A stretch of DNA of 64,000 nt from Desulfovibrio sp. (GTDB taxonomy: Bacteria > Desulfobacterota > Desulfovibrionia > Desulfovibrionales > Desulfovibrionaceae), in the NCBI GenBank assembly GCA_016208105.1, contig JACQYS010000022.1, positions 186,001-250,000 on the forward strand. The letters are read 5' to 3'. Below the pieces are notes generated by a model that saw only the letters and a list, made by a program, of their open reading frames with translations, was not told where the DNA came from and ran no database searches. A program made the position numbers and the translations under genes. Positions within the stretch are counted from its first letter, which is position 1. The number at the start of each line of letters is the position of its first letter. Shown here in pieces: positions 1 through 8,096 of this stretch.

Positions 1-3000
1 ACCCGGAAACAATCCCGGAGAGCCCCACCTGGGGCGCCACGATGCCGAGGCTCTGCTCTATTCCAGCCAAGGGAATAAGCGCCAAGCCCGGGAAGATGCC
101 CGTTACGAGGCACAGGCAGGAGAGAACCACGATGGGAACGCGCATGACGGGGCCCACTTCGGCGGCTTTTTCAGCTGCGGGCGAGAGTTGTCCGAAGAAG
201 GCCCCGTGCATGAACTTGAGGAAGTATGCCAGGGTGATCACGCTTGAGAGAATGGCCACTATGGCCAGTATCAGCTCGCCCTGCTCGATAAGGGCGTAGT
301 AGATGATGAGCTTGGAGTTGAACCCGTTGAACGGGGGCATGCCCGCAGCCGAGAACAGGGCGGCGCAGAAGCACAGCATGGTCACGGGCATCTTCTTGCC
401 CAATCCGCCCAGCTCTTCCAGGTTGTGGGCATGGGTGGCGAACATCAGCGCCCCGGCGCAGAGGAAGGCAAGGTTTTTGAAGAGCATGTGGTTGAAAAGG
501 TGCAGGAGGCCGCCGGTGACGCCAAGCGAAGTGCCCAGGCACACGCCCAGCACGATGTACCCCAGCTGGCTTACCGTGGAGTAGATGAGCATCTCCTTGA
601 TGCCGGTCTGCACCAATGCCTGAATGCCGGCGTACAGGATGGTGATGCCGCCGATCCAGGCGCCCACGTACATGGCCGCCTCAAGAGCCTGGGCGGATTC
701 GCCGCTCACACCCTGGGCCCACACGAAGCGGGCCAGCACCAGGCCAAACGGCGCGCTTTTTAAGAGCATGGCAGAGATGTAGCCGCTCACGGGCGTGGGG
801 GCCGTGGCCGGGTGCATCTGCCAGTCGATGCGGATGGGAAGCATGGCCGCCTTCATGAGCATGCCGATGCCCATCAGGCACATGCCGGGCATCCAGCTGG
901 CGGCGGGCAGGGTGGTGACGGCCCTGGTCACCGCGTCGAAGCTGAACCCGCCGGCGGCGTGGCCCATGCTGAGCACTCCCAGGAACAGGAGCGAGGCACC
1001 GGCGATGTTGAAGAGGAAGTACTTTGTTCCTTCCTTGAGCGCGGCCGGGTTTTCCTCGTGGATGATGGCAAAAAACAGCGGCCAGCTGCTCATGATCTCC
1101 CAGTAGCAGAAGAAGGGGATGAGCGAGCTGACCGACGCCATGCCCACAAGGCCGGCGATCATGGTCAAGAATACCGCGAAGAAGCGCCATGCGGTGTGGC
1201 TGTGGGACATGTAGCCCGTGGAGTAGGCCACGTTGCACGTGCCCAGGGCCAGCACCAGCAGGGCGAAGGTCCACTGCAGGCTGCCCCAGCTTCCTGCGGA
1301 GAAGAGCAGGGCCAGCAAAGCCAGAACGAGGCTCGCGGTGGCCGCTGTCCCGGCCTTCTTAAGGTCGGCCCGGAACCAGATGGCGGCCCCGGCGCCCAAA
1401 AGCGGCAGGAGCACCGGCAAGGGCCAGTTGATGGAGATGTCCGGCAGGGTTGCGGCACCGGCCGGGATGAGGGCCGTGGCGGCCGGGATGACCAAGGCTG
1501 TCCACTGGGCCGGAAACAGGCCGCTCACCACGGCCACGGCGGCCAGTAAGCCGATGCCCAGGCGCATGGTCAGCGGCAGTTCGGCAACCTCAGCGCCCTC
1601 GTATTTGGAGAAGAACAGAACCTTGATGAGACGCCCGTAGTAGACGCATCCCACCAGGCTGCCGATCAGGATGAGCGCCGCCACCCATGTCTGGCCGGCA
1701 TCCACGGCCGCCTGGAGCATGAGGAACTTGCTGAAGAACCCGCCCATAGGGGGCAGGCCCATGATGGAAACCAGGCCGATGGCCATGCACGCGCCGGTGA
1801 AGGGCATTGCCTTGCCGATGCCGTTAAGGCCCGTGATCCGCTGGGTCCCGGCGCGAAGGATGAACCCTCCGGCGGCCAGGAACAACAGGTCCTTCATTAC
1901 CGCATGGTTCACCACATGGGAGAGCGAACCAACCGTGGCCGCCCAGGTGCCGATGGAGAGAACCAGGCCGATCTCGCCGATCTGGGCCAGGGTGGAATAG
2001 GCCAGCATGCGCTTGATGTCCTGCTGGGACAGGGCCATCAGCTCGCCCAGCACGAACGTGACGGCGGCCATGACGGTCAGAAGCGTGAGCACCCACTGGC
2101 CGTAGCCGTTGGTGGATGTCTGGCTCATGAGGACGGGGACCACGAGGGCCACGCCCAGGACGCCCGATTTGGTCAGAAGACCGGACAGGGGGGCGGAGAT
2201 GGAGGACGGAGCAACAGGGTGGGCTGCGGGCAGCCACGAGTGCAGGGGGAAGAAACCGGCTTTGACTGTGAAGCCGGCCAGAAGCAGGAGCATAGTTCCG
2301 GCGGCAGCGGCCGGGCCGAAGGTCTGGAGCGCCGTGGAAAGCTGGGCGATCCCGGCGTGCGGGGCCGCTGCCTGCAGGGTCAAGAGGCCCAGCTGCATGG
2401 CGTAGGCGCCGCCAGCGCACATGATGAAGTACTTGGCGCCGGCCTTGAGGGCTTCCTGGGAGCGCTTGTGCACCACCAGCATGTAGGAGCTAAAGGTCAT
2501 GATCTCCCAGGAGGAGTAGAAGCCACCGAGGTCCTTGGCCGAAGCCAGGCCGATCAGGGTGGCGACCATGATGAACAGGAAAAAGAAGTAGTGGTCCGAA
2601 CCGGCTTTGCGCCCCATGTAGCCGATGGAGTAGACGACGATCACGCCGCCCGCCAGGGCGTAGAGCATGGTGAAGAGGTCCTGCACCGGGGCGAGTCCGG
2701 GAGCGGCCCAGGCAGCGGCAACAGTGGCCGCCGCTATGAGGATGGTCAGGATGTCGCGGCAGGCCGGGGCGTACCGTCCGGCCACGTACAGGACGAAGGC
2801 GCCCATGTAGGGGATGAGCGCTGCCAGGGACCAGCTTCCCTCAAGATCGGGAAGGGAGGCGCTGGCGCCCGAAGCGGACTTCTGCCAGGCCATGGACTGG
2901 CAGAGGTGCAGGATCGGCTCGGGGAAGAGGCAGAACAGAGCCAGAACGCCCGCGAGAATGGCCAGTCCGTATCCGGAAGAGGCCGGGCCGGGTTTAATAA

Positions 3001-3517
3001 CGGTGAGTGCGGAGGACTTCTCCATGCACACGGCGTGCACCAGGCGTATGGTGTACACGGCGGCCGCGATGCTGGCCGCGGCCAGGGCCAGGGCCACGAG
3101 GAAATGGCCGCCTTCCACTGTGGCGAAGAGGATGAGCGCCTTGCCGGGGGGGGCTTTGAAGGGGGTGAGCCCGATGGCTGTGAAAAGGGAGAATCCCAGC
3201 AATATGGCTGTTACGGGGTTGCGGCTTCCCGCCCCACGCAGCGCGTCAAGGCTGTAGCCGCCGGCCTGGGTGGCCAGGTTGCGCAGGCAGAGGTACCAGA
3301 TGGTCCGGGCCGCGCCTTGATAGAGCAGGTTGAGGAGGGCGCCGGTGGTTCCAGCCAGAGCGCCGGTGCTTATGCCAACGAGAATATATCCTGCTTGGGC
3401 AAGAGCCGAGTAGGCCATCAGGCGTCTGAGCTCGCCCAGGGACTTCAGTGCCCGGAATTCGCCCAGCAGCACAAGGGCCGCTCCGGCGACGAGTCCGAGT
3501 TGGGTGGACAGTTCCAT
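1..3517 (-). CDS. cooM: CooM, giant antiporter-like membrane subunit of CO-induced hydrogenase (partial, C-terminus off window)
   Basis: This single open frame of at least 1,172 codons starts at ATG 3517 behind an AAAGGAGG site (3523-3530) and runs off base 1 without a stop. It is polytopic and repeats the NuoL/M/N-MrpD fold. Residues 1 to about 220 look like only the C-terminal half of an antiporter unit (RRLMAYSALAQAGYILVG). Two full units follow, at about 230-690 and 700 to the end, each with a WEIM motif in a membrane helix, a Lys helix and a KRMLAYST/KEMLIYST motif. CooM of the CO-induced hydrogenases (Rhodospirillum, D. vulgaris) is a similarly large HycC/NuoL-like protein that pumps ions with CooKLXUHF. 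The CooA-like gene directly upstream supports the name. The rest of the hydrogenase should lie beyond base 1. An Ech- or Hyf-type relative is the alternative. Confidence 0.8.
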   Translation of the reverse strand, partial: MELSTQLGLVAGAALVLLGEFRALKSLGELRRLMAYSALAQAGYILVGISTGALAGTTGALLNLLYQGAARTIWYLCLRNLATQAGGYSLDALRGAGSRNPVTAILLGFSLFTAIGLTPFKAPPGKALILFATVEGGHFLVALALAAASIAAAVYTIRLVHAVCMEKSSALTVIKPGPASSGYGLAILAGVLALFCLFPEPILHLCQSMAWQKSASGASASLPDLEGSWSLAALIPYMGAFVLYVAGRYAPACRDILTILIAAATVAAAWAAPGLAPVQDLFTMLYALAGGVIVVYSIGYMGRKAGSDHYFFFLFIMVATLIGLASAKDLGGFYSSWEIMTFSSYMLVVHKRSQEALKAGAKYFIMCAGGAYAMQLGLLTLQAAAPHAGIAQLSTALQTFGPAAAAGTMLLLLAGFTVKAGFFPLHSWLPAAHPVAPSSISAPLSGLLTKSGVLGVALVVPVLMSQTSTNGYGQWVLTLLTVMAAVTFVLGELMALSQQDIKRMLAYSTLAQIGEIGLVLSIGTWAATVGSLSHVVNHAVMKDLLFLAAGGFILRAGTQRITGLNGIGKAMPFTGACMAIGLVSIMGLPPMGGFFSKFLMLQAAVDAGQTWVAALILIGSLVGCVYYGRLIKVLFFSKYEGAEVAELPLTMRLGIGLLAAVAVVSGLFPAQWTALVIPAATALIPAGAATLPDISINWPLPVLLPLLGAGAAIWFRADLKKAGTAATASLVLALLALLFSAGSWGSLQWTFALLVLALGTCNVAYSTGYMSHSHTAWRFFAVFLTMIAGLVGMASVSSLIPFFCYWEIMSSWPLFFAIIHEENPAALKEGTKYFLFNIAGASLLFLGVLSMGHAAGGFSFDAVTRAVTTLPAASWMPGMCLMGIGMLMKAAMLPIRIDWQMHPATAPTPVSGYISAMLLKSAPFGLVLARFVWAQGVSGESAQALEAAMYVGAWIGGITILYAGIQALVQTGIKEMLIYSTVSQLGYIVLGVCLGTSLGVTGGLLHLFNHMLFKNLAFLCAGALMFATHAHNLEELGGLGKKMPVTMLCFCAALFSAAGMPPFNGFNSKLIIYYALIEQGELILAIVAILSSVITLAYFLKFMHGAFFGQLSPAAEKAAEVGPVMRVPIVVLSCLCLVTGIFPGLALIPLAGIEQSLGIVAPQVGLSGIVSG

Positions 3518-3563
3518 GCAAGCCTCCTTTCGATAACCCGTAAGTTACCCGGAGGCCGGTTTC

Positions 3564-3579
3564 TGTCCGGCAGGCGACG
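3564..3579. promoter_or_regulatory. Candidate CooA-type box upstream of cooM
   Basis: The intergenic stretch between the regulator and cooM holds TGTCC-N6-CGACG, an imperfect palindrome. It matches the R. rubrum CooA consensus TGTCA-N6-CGACA at 8 of 10 fixed positions. Its centre is about 54 bp from the cooM ATG. A class II activator layout would put the transcription start almost on the Shine-Dalgarno site, which is tight, so this could be chance or a different promoter geometry. Confidence 0.4.
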
Positions 3580-3592
3580 TTTCTAGAAATAT

Positions 3593-4264
3593 TTACTCGG
3601 GGCAGGAATTGGCGATGACTTGTAAGTCTTCCATATCTTTAATTAAATATTCACCGCGCGCGAGTTTTTTCAAAATTCCGTCTTTTTCAAGATTCGAGAT
3701 GAGCGTGGACACTGTTTGTCTGGATGATCCGACGATCTTGGCGATGTTGTCCACTGTCAGGCCGACGTCGAGATAGGTTCCGGCTGCCGTTCTTTCTCCA
3801 TTGAGTACCGCTTGCTCGTAGAAAAATGCGGCAACGCGTTTGTCCGTGCAGTTGAAATACAGGTTCTCGATGATGGTGATGGCCCCGGACATCATTGTTC
3901 CGAGCGATGTAACCAGCGCGAAATTCAAGGATTGCAGTTCAGCGGCGAGCTTGAAAAATTTAAAGGACGGGCAGGTGAGGATGGAAGCATCCTCCAGGGC
4001 TTCCACATAGGCCCTGGTGTGGGTGCTGTAGACGTCGCCGGGACCCAGGATGGCCATGGAGAGCTCTTTTCCGTCAAGCCCGAGGTAAACCCGGAGCTTC
4101 CCTTCCTTCACGATAAAGATCAGGTCTTCCTTGTGGTAGGGCATGAAGATCAGGTGACGCTTGCGGAAACTGCGCTCGTTGAGCTGGGAGAGAAGCTCTT
4201 TGTTCTCTTCCTTCAAGAGTATTTCAAGCAGGCTCGTTCTTGCCTTCTGGTGTCGGCCGGACAT
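3593..4264 (-). CDS. cooA: CooA-like CRP/FNR-family CO-sensing transcription factor
   Basis: This 223-residue protein has an N-terminal cyclic-nucleotide-type beta-roll (GKLRVYLGLDGKELSMA, residues 55-71), a dimer helix and a C-terminal Crp-type helix-turn-helix with the recognition stretch GSSRQTVSTLI (179-189). It aligns well with R. rubrum CooA, including LRVYL, the GD(M/V)(F/Y) turn and GSSRQT. The ferrous haem ligand His77 of RrCooA corresponds to His82 here. The redox-switching Cys75 is replaced by Ser80, as in CooA homologues that bind haem without the Cys ligand. An AGGAGA site precedes ATG 4264. cooM begins 75 bp downstream on the same strand, so the likely target is cooM and the hydrogenase operon. 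CO binding itself is inferred from homology. Confidence 0.8.
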   Translation of the reverse strand: MSGRHQKARTSLLEILLKEENKELLSQLNERSFRKRHLIFMPYHKEDLIFIVKEGKLRVYLGLDGKELSMAILGPGDVYSTHTRAYVEALEDASILTCPSFKFFKLAAELQSLNFALVTSLGTMMSGAITIIENLYFNCTDKRVAAFFYEQAVLNGERTAAGTYLDVGLTVDNIAKIVGSSRQTVSTLISNLEKDGILKKLARGEYLIKDMEDLQVIANSCPE

Positions 4265-4634
4265 GCTGTCTCCTGTCTACGGCGCCAAGACGCAAGTAAA
4301 TGGGGTGGTCAGAAGGCGCATGCAAAGAAACGCCCGGTGCTTTCCGAGGGAAAGAGGTCTGGGGAAGAGGGCTTTGAGGAAGGCCCTGATGGGTCCGCTA
4401 CGCGGGCTCACCTGAAGGTCGCACGATAAGCGCAGTTCATACATCAGAATAAGATGCTGAAACTTGCAGTCAAAAAGAAAGCAAGCCCGGGTTTCTGGCC
4501 CCCCCAAAAACACGTGCCTTGAATGTCTAGAAGATCAGGTAAAGCATCTTAGAGTAATGGTCAATTCAGGAAAGATTCCGATTATATTTCAGGTGTATCT
4601 AGAACAGCCATGGCCGCCAGGGTGCCCGGCCTGG
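4265..4634. other. 370-bp intergenic region between thioesterase and cooA-like gene
   Basis: No convincing gene lies here. A 78-codon minus-strand frame (4277-4513) is rich in Cys, Phe and Leu and lacks a Shine-Dalgarno site. The part at about 4430-4610 is clearly richer in A+T than its surroundings and contains a perfect TATAAT on the minus strand (about 4577-4582) without a good -35 partner. It probably carries the regulator promoter and a long leader. I see no strong terminator for the thioesterase gene. Confidence 0.4.
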
Positions 4635-5114
4635 TCAGCCCGTCCGCTCGCGGCGCCGTTCCTCCTTGCGGACCGCGCGCCTCTGCTCGGCTTCATCGAA
4701 CCTGCGCCGGTCTTCAGGGGTTTCAAGAATAAGCGGCGGCAGTTTTCCTGGCTTTCCGGACTCGTCCATGGCCACGAAGGTCATGTAGGCGGTGGCCGCA
4801 TGCCGGGTTTCCCCGGTGAGCATATCCTCGGCCTCGACGCGTATCCCCACTTCCATGGACGTGGAACCAACGAAGTTCACGCAGGACTTGAGCACCATCA
4901 CCTCGCCCACCTTTACCGGGGCCAGGAAGTCCACCCGGTCCACGGACGCTGTGACCACCCGGGATCTGGCGTAGCGGGTGGCAACGATGCCGCCCACAAG
5001 GTCGATTTGGCGAAGTATTACCCCCCCGTGGACGTTTCCCGCGGGATTGGCGTCCTGGGGCAGCATGCGCACGGGCATGTCCGTGCGCGTGTCCGAAACC
5101 TTCACCCCGTCCAT
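4635..5114 (-). CDS. Acyl-CoA thioesterase, YciA/hot-dog family
   Basis: This 159-residue protein has the hot-dog signature NPAGNVHGGVILRQID (about 23-38), the HGG segment being the substrate-binding turn of YciA/BACH-type acyl-CoA hydrolases. The C-terminus is a basic, Arg/Glu-rich tail (PEDRRRFDEAEQRR onward). It hydrolyses acyl-CoA to free acid and CoA in the cytoplasm. The start has an AGGAGA site. It is the last gene after korC, 34 bp downstream, so it is probably co-transcribed with the 2-oxoacid oxidoreductase and may relieve CoA trapped as acyl-CoA product. The substrate is unknown. Confidence 0.8.
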   Translation of the reverse strand: MDGVKVSDTRTDMPVRMLPQDANPAGNVHGGVILRQIDLVGGIVATRYARSRVVTASVDRVDFLAPVKVGEVMVLKSCVNFVGSTSMEVGIRVEAEDMLTGETRHAATAYMTFVAMDESGKPGKLPPLILETPEDRRRFDEAEQRRAVRKEERRRERTG

Positions 5115-5148
5115 AGTTCTCTCCTCTTTGCCGCCACCTGGTCAGTGC

Positions 5149-5694
5149 TCAGAGCTTAACACCCGTTCCCAACGCCATGCCCAGTTCGAGCGCCTGCCGG
5201 TTCACATCCAGAAAAGCCGGCGGGATGCGCGTTTCCAAAACCTTGAGGATCGATTCGGGCCTGACTATCCTGGTGAGCCCCAGGAGCGCCCCCAGCATGC
5301 AGATATTGAGCACTATGGGCTGGGCCAGCTTCTCCAGCACGGACTCGTACAGGGGCAGCTCCACGTGCCGTGCGTCCACGCTACGCTGGGTGGTGACGTA
5401 GCGGGTGTCCGTAATGAGAAGGCCGCCGGGCCGTATTATGGGCGAATACTTGTTGTAGGCCTCCTGGGTCAGACACACCAGGACATTGGGCTGGAGGACT
5501 TTGGGATAGTGGATGGGCTCGTCGGATATGATGACGTCGGAGCGGGTTGCGCCTCCCCTGGCTTCCGGCCCGTACGACTGGGACTGTACAGCCACCAGCC
5601 CCTCGTGCAGCACGGCCGCCTCGGCCAGGATGATGGCGGCGGTGATGACGCCCTGGCCGCCCGAGCCGGAAAAAACCAATCTGCCTTTGTCCAT
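5149..5694 (-). CDS. korC: 2-oxoacid:ferredoxin oxidoreductase, gamma subunit
   Basis: This 181-residue protein begins with the gamma-domain glycine motif FSGSGGQGVITAA (8-20) and carries SYGPEARGGATRSDVIIS (about 40-57), both diagnostic of the CoA-interacting gamma subunit of KorABCD/VorABCD enzymes. It works with KorA, KorB and the ferredoxin KorD to convert a 2-oxoacid plus CoA to acyl-CoA, CO2 and reduced ferredoxin. A GAGGAG site lies 7 nt before the ATG. It is third of the four kor genes, 72 bp after korB. 2-oxoglutarate is the likeliest substrate by subunit type, but branched-chain 2-oxoacids cannot be excluded. Confidence 0.88.
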   Translation of the reverse strand: MDKGRLVFSGSGGQGVITAAIILAEAAVLHEGLVAVQSQSYGPEARGGATRSDVIISDEPIHYPKVLQPNVLVCLTQEAYNKYSPIIRPGGLLITDTRYVTTQRSVDARHVELPLYESVLEKLAQPIVLNICMLGALLGLTRIVRPESILKVLETRIPPAFLDVNRQALELGMALGTGVKL

Positions 5695-5766
5695 GTCAGA
5701 CTCCTCGCGTATGGGGACGCGCTAAATGCGTAAACAGCATTTCGGGCTCCCGGACGAGAACGCGCA

Positions 5767-6579
5767 TCATGCCTTGGCCTTCTTTTTCTGAGCCTTGTCC
5801 ATGATTTTGGCGTATTCCTCGCAATATTCCGGGGACTGCCGCTCCACGAAGATGCCCCGCTCGATGAGGTCCGGGTTTTCCTGTTTGGCCTTGGAACCTA
5901 TGGGCGTGGTGCCTGACTTGTAGCCCTCCATCATGGACACCGCGTCGCCCTGCTTGTTCTTGCGGCCGAAATAGGTGGGGCATTGGCTTAAGACCTCCAC
6001 CACGGAGAACCCCTTGTGGGAGATGGCCTTCATGAGCACCTTGGAGAGTTCCTTGACGTGGTAGCTGGTGGTGCGGGCCACGAAGGAAGCGCCGGCGGCC
6101 TGGGCCAGGGCGGCCACGTCGAACATCTGGTCGATGTTGCCCAGGGGGGCGGTGGTGGACAGGGTGCCCTCTCCGGAGAGAGGCGAGTACTGGCCGCCGG
6201 TCATACCGTAGACCCTGTTGTTCATGACGATGGCGGTGATGTCTATGTTTCGCCTGGCCGCGTGGATGAAGTGGTTGCCGCCGATGGCCAGGGCGTCGCC
6301 GTCGCCCATGGGCACGATGAGTTTGAGTTCCGGCCGGGAAAGCTTCACGCCCGTGGCAAAGGCCAAAGCCCGGCCGTGCAGGGTGTGCAGGGTGTGGAAG
6401 TCCACGTAGCCGGATATCCTGGAGGAGCAGCCGATGCCGGACACCATGACCACGCTGTTCTTGTTGATGCCAAGCCCGTCCAGGGCCCGTAACAGTCCGT
6501 TGAGCACGGTTCCGTGCCCGCATCCCGGACACCAGATGTGCGGGAAGAACCTGGAGCGGATGTATTTCTTGATGGACAT
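5767..6579 (-). CDS. korB: 2-oxoacid:ferredoxin oxidoreductase, beta (TPP-binding) subunit
   Basis: I place the start at ATG 6579 (MSIKKYIRSRFFPHIWCPGCGHG), 2 bp after the korA stop, giving 270 residues. An open frame extends upstream only as a shadow inside korA. CPGCGHG near the N-terminus and the GDGDALAIGGNHFIHAARRN stretch (about 92-111) are the thiamine diphosphate and Mg binding motifs of the beta subunit. The C-terminus is Lys-rich (AQKKKAKA). It forms the catalytic core with KorA in the cytoplasm. The tight spacing to korA indicates translational coupling. Confidence 0.9.
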   Translation of the reverse strand: MSIKKYIRSRFFPHIWCPGCGHGTVLNGLLRALDGLGINKNSVVMVSGIGCSSRISGYVDFHTLHTLHGRALAFATGVKLSRPELKLIVPMGDGDALAIGGNHFIHAARRNIDITAIVMNNRVYGMTGGQYSPLSGEGTLSTTAPLGNIDQMFDVAALAQAAGASFVARTTSYHVKELSKVLMKAISHKGFSVVEVLSQCPTYFGRKNKQGDAVSMMEGYKSGTTPIGSKAKQENPDLIERGIFVERQSPEYCEEYAKIMDKAQKKKAKA

Positions 6580-6581
6580 GC

Positions 6582-7730
6582 CTACACTCCCTTGCCCTGG
6601 ATGAGCCTCAGGATGTTCATGATGTCGTTTGGCGTGATGAAGACGCCGTCGTAGCGGTTCACCAGGTAAACCCGCCCAGGCTTGTCCACGGCCAGCTTCA
6701 CCTGGGCCATCACCTGGCCCATGTTCATCTCCACCACCACCACGTGCTTGGCCCTGGAGCACTTCTCGCGCACCACGGCCTCGGGGAAGGGCCAGAGGGT
6801 CTGGAGTTCCAGAAGCCCCAGCTTGTCGCCCAGGGCCCGGCGCTCCTCAACCAGGTGCAGGGCGGATCTGGCCGAGGAGCCGTAGGAGATGAGCACGCAC
6901 TCGGCGTCTTCCAGATGGAACTCCTTGTACTTGCAGATCTGGGCGGCGTTGTTGTCGATCTTGTCCACCAGGTGCCTCAAAAGCTCCCGGACCACGGTGG
7001 GGTTGTCCGTGGGAAAGCCCCACATGTCGTGGAAAAGGCCGGTGACGTTGTAGCGGTGCACGCCGCCGAAATCGGACATGGGCAGGCGGCCGTCTTCGCG
7101 GGGCAGGTAGGGGTGGTAGTTGACCCCGTCCTTCACGGAGGTGCGCAGCCTTCCCACCAGGGGGACCGCTCCGGGTTCGGGCATTTCGAGCTTTTCGCGC
7201 ATGTGCCCGACCACCTCGTCAAACAGAAGGATCACCGGGGTGCGGTAGGTCTCGGCCAGGTTGAAGGCCTCCACGGTGGTGGCGAACACGTCCTGGTTGT
7301 TGGAGGCGGTCATGCAGATGATGGCGTGGTCCCCGTGGGTTCCCCAGCGGGCCTGGTTCACGTCGCCCTGGCTCACGTGGGTGGGCAGGCCCGTGGATGG
7401 CCCCCCGCGCATCACGCTGACCACCACGCAGGGAATCTCGGCCATCACCGCATACCCCAGGGCTTCCTGCTTGAGCGAGAAGCCCGGTCCGCTGGTGGCG
7501 GTCATCACCTTGCAGCCGGTGAGCGAGGCGCCGATGATGGCGCACATGGAGGCTATTTCGTCCTCCATCTGTATGAACTTGCCGCCCTGCCTGGGCAGAC
7601 GGGCGGCCAGGTGCTCGGCGATCTCGGTGGACGGGGTGATGGGATAGCCCGCGAAGAATTCCAGGCCCGCGTAAAGGGCGCCTTCGACGCAGGCTTCGTT
7701 GCCTTGAACGAACTTGACCGTGGAACTCAT
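6582..7730 (-). CDS. korA: 2-oxoacid:ferredoxin oxidoreductase, alpha subunit
   Basis: Two in-frame ATGs are 6 bp apart. The second (7730) sits 6 nt behind GGAG and gives MSSTVKFVQGNEACVEGALY and 382 residues. FFAGYPITPSTEIAE (about 23-37) is the classic pyrimidine-domain motif of alpha subunits. MTATSGPGFSLKQEALGYAV and the conserved C-terminal transketolase-like domain II follow. It acts with KorB, KorC and KorD in ferredoxin-dependent oxidation or reductive synthesis of 2-oxoglutarate or related acids. The gene lies between the ferredoxin korD and korB in one minus-strand operon. Confidence 0.9.
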   Translation of the reverse strand: MSSTVKFVQGNEACVEGALYAGLEFFAGYPITPSTEIAEHLAARLPRQGGKFIQMEDEIASMCAIIGASLTGCKVMTATSGPGFSLKQEALGYAVMAEIPCVVVSVMRGGPSTGLPTHVSQGDVNQARWGTHGDHAIICMTASNNQDVFATTVEAFNLAETYRTPVILLFDEVVGHMREKLEMPEPGAVPLVGRLRTSVKDGVNYHPYLPREDGRLPMSDFGGVHRYNVTGLFHDMWGFPTDNPTVVRELLRHLVDKIDNNAAQICKYKEFHLEDAECVLISYGSSARSALHLVEERRALGDKLGLLELQTLWPFPEAVVREKCSRAKHVVVVEMNMGQVMAQVKLAVDKPGRVYLVNRYDGVFITPNDIMNILRLIQGKGV

Positions 7731-7796
7731 AACCATCTCCAGTGGGTGAGGCGTGGGCAGGGGGCGAAAGTGTGAACCGCTACTCGGCGCATGTGG

Positions 7797-8030
7797 TCAC
7801 CCGTTCTGCTTTTCGTCGTCCTGGGGCTCTTGTGTAACGACAGTGATGGCCAGGTCCGGGCAGCGCAGTTCGCACAGGCCGCAGGCCACGCAGTCCCAGG
7901 GCCGGGAAGCCACGGCCTTGTCCTGTGCGTCCAGGTCCAGAACCTTCTGGGGGCAGAAATGCACGCAGATGCGGCACCCCTTGCACCAGCCGCGGTCTAT
8001 CACCAGTTCCTTGAGCACGGGTTTTGTCAC
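7797..8030 (-). CDS. korD: Ferredoxin-like delta subunit of 2-oxoacid oxidoreductase
   Basis: This short protein has two 4Fe-4S motifs, CKGCRICVHFCP and CVACGLCELRCP, separated by about 26 residues, typical of KorD/VorD. A longer frame starts at 8090, but GTG 8030 lies 5 nt behind AAGGAAGG and gives a 77-residue protein beginning at TKPVLKELVIDRG, the usual length. The acidic tail (EPQDDEKQNG) is unremarkable. It passes electrons from the TPP site to soluble ferredoxin and is the first kor gene in transcription order, 66 bp after the transporter gene. Confidence 0.85.
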   Translation of the reverse strand: MTKPVLKELVIDRGWCKGCRICVHFCPQKVLDLDAQDKAVASRPWDCVACGLCELRCPDLAITVVTQEPQDDEKQNG

Positions 8031-8096
8031 GTGGTCCTTCCTTGGCTTGTATCCCGAAAACCTGAAATCCGTTCGCCGGACGGCCCTCAATGAAGC

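Noticed and set aside
1904-3586. 560-codon plus-strand open frame opposite cooM
   Set aside because: It is a Gly/His/Gln-rich mirror of the membrane-protein gene, has no ribosome site and no recognisable family.
4277-4513. 78-codon minus-strand frame in the intergenic region
   Set aside because: No ribosome site, unusual Cys/Phe-rich composition and no known relative.
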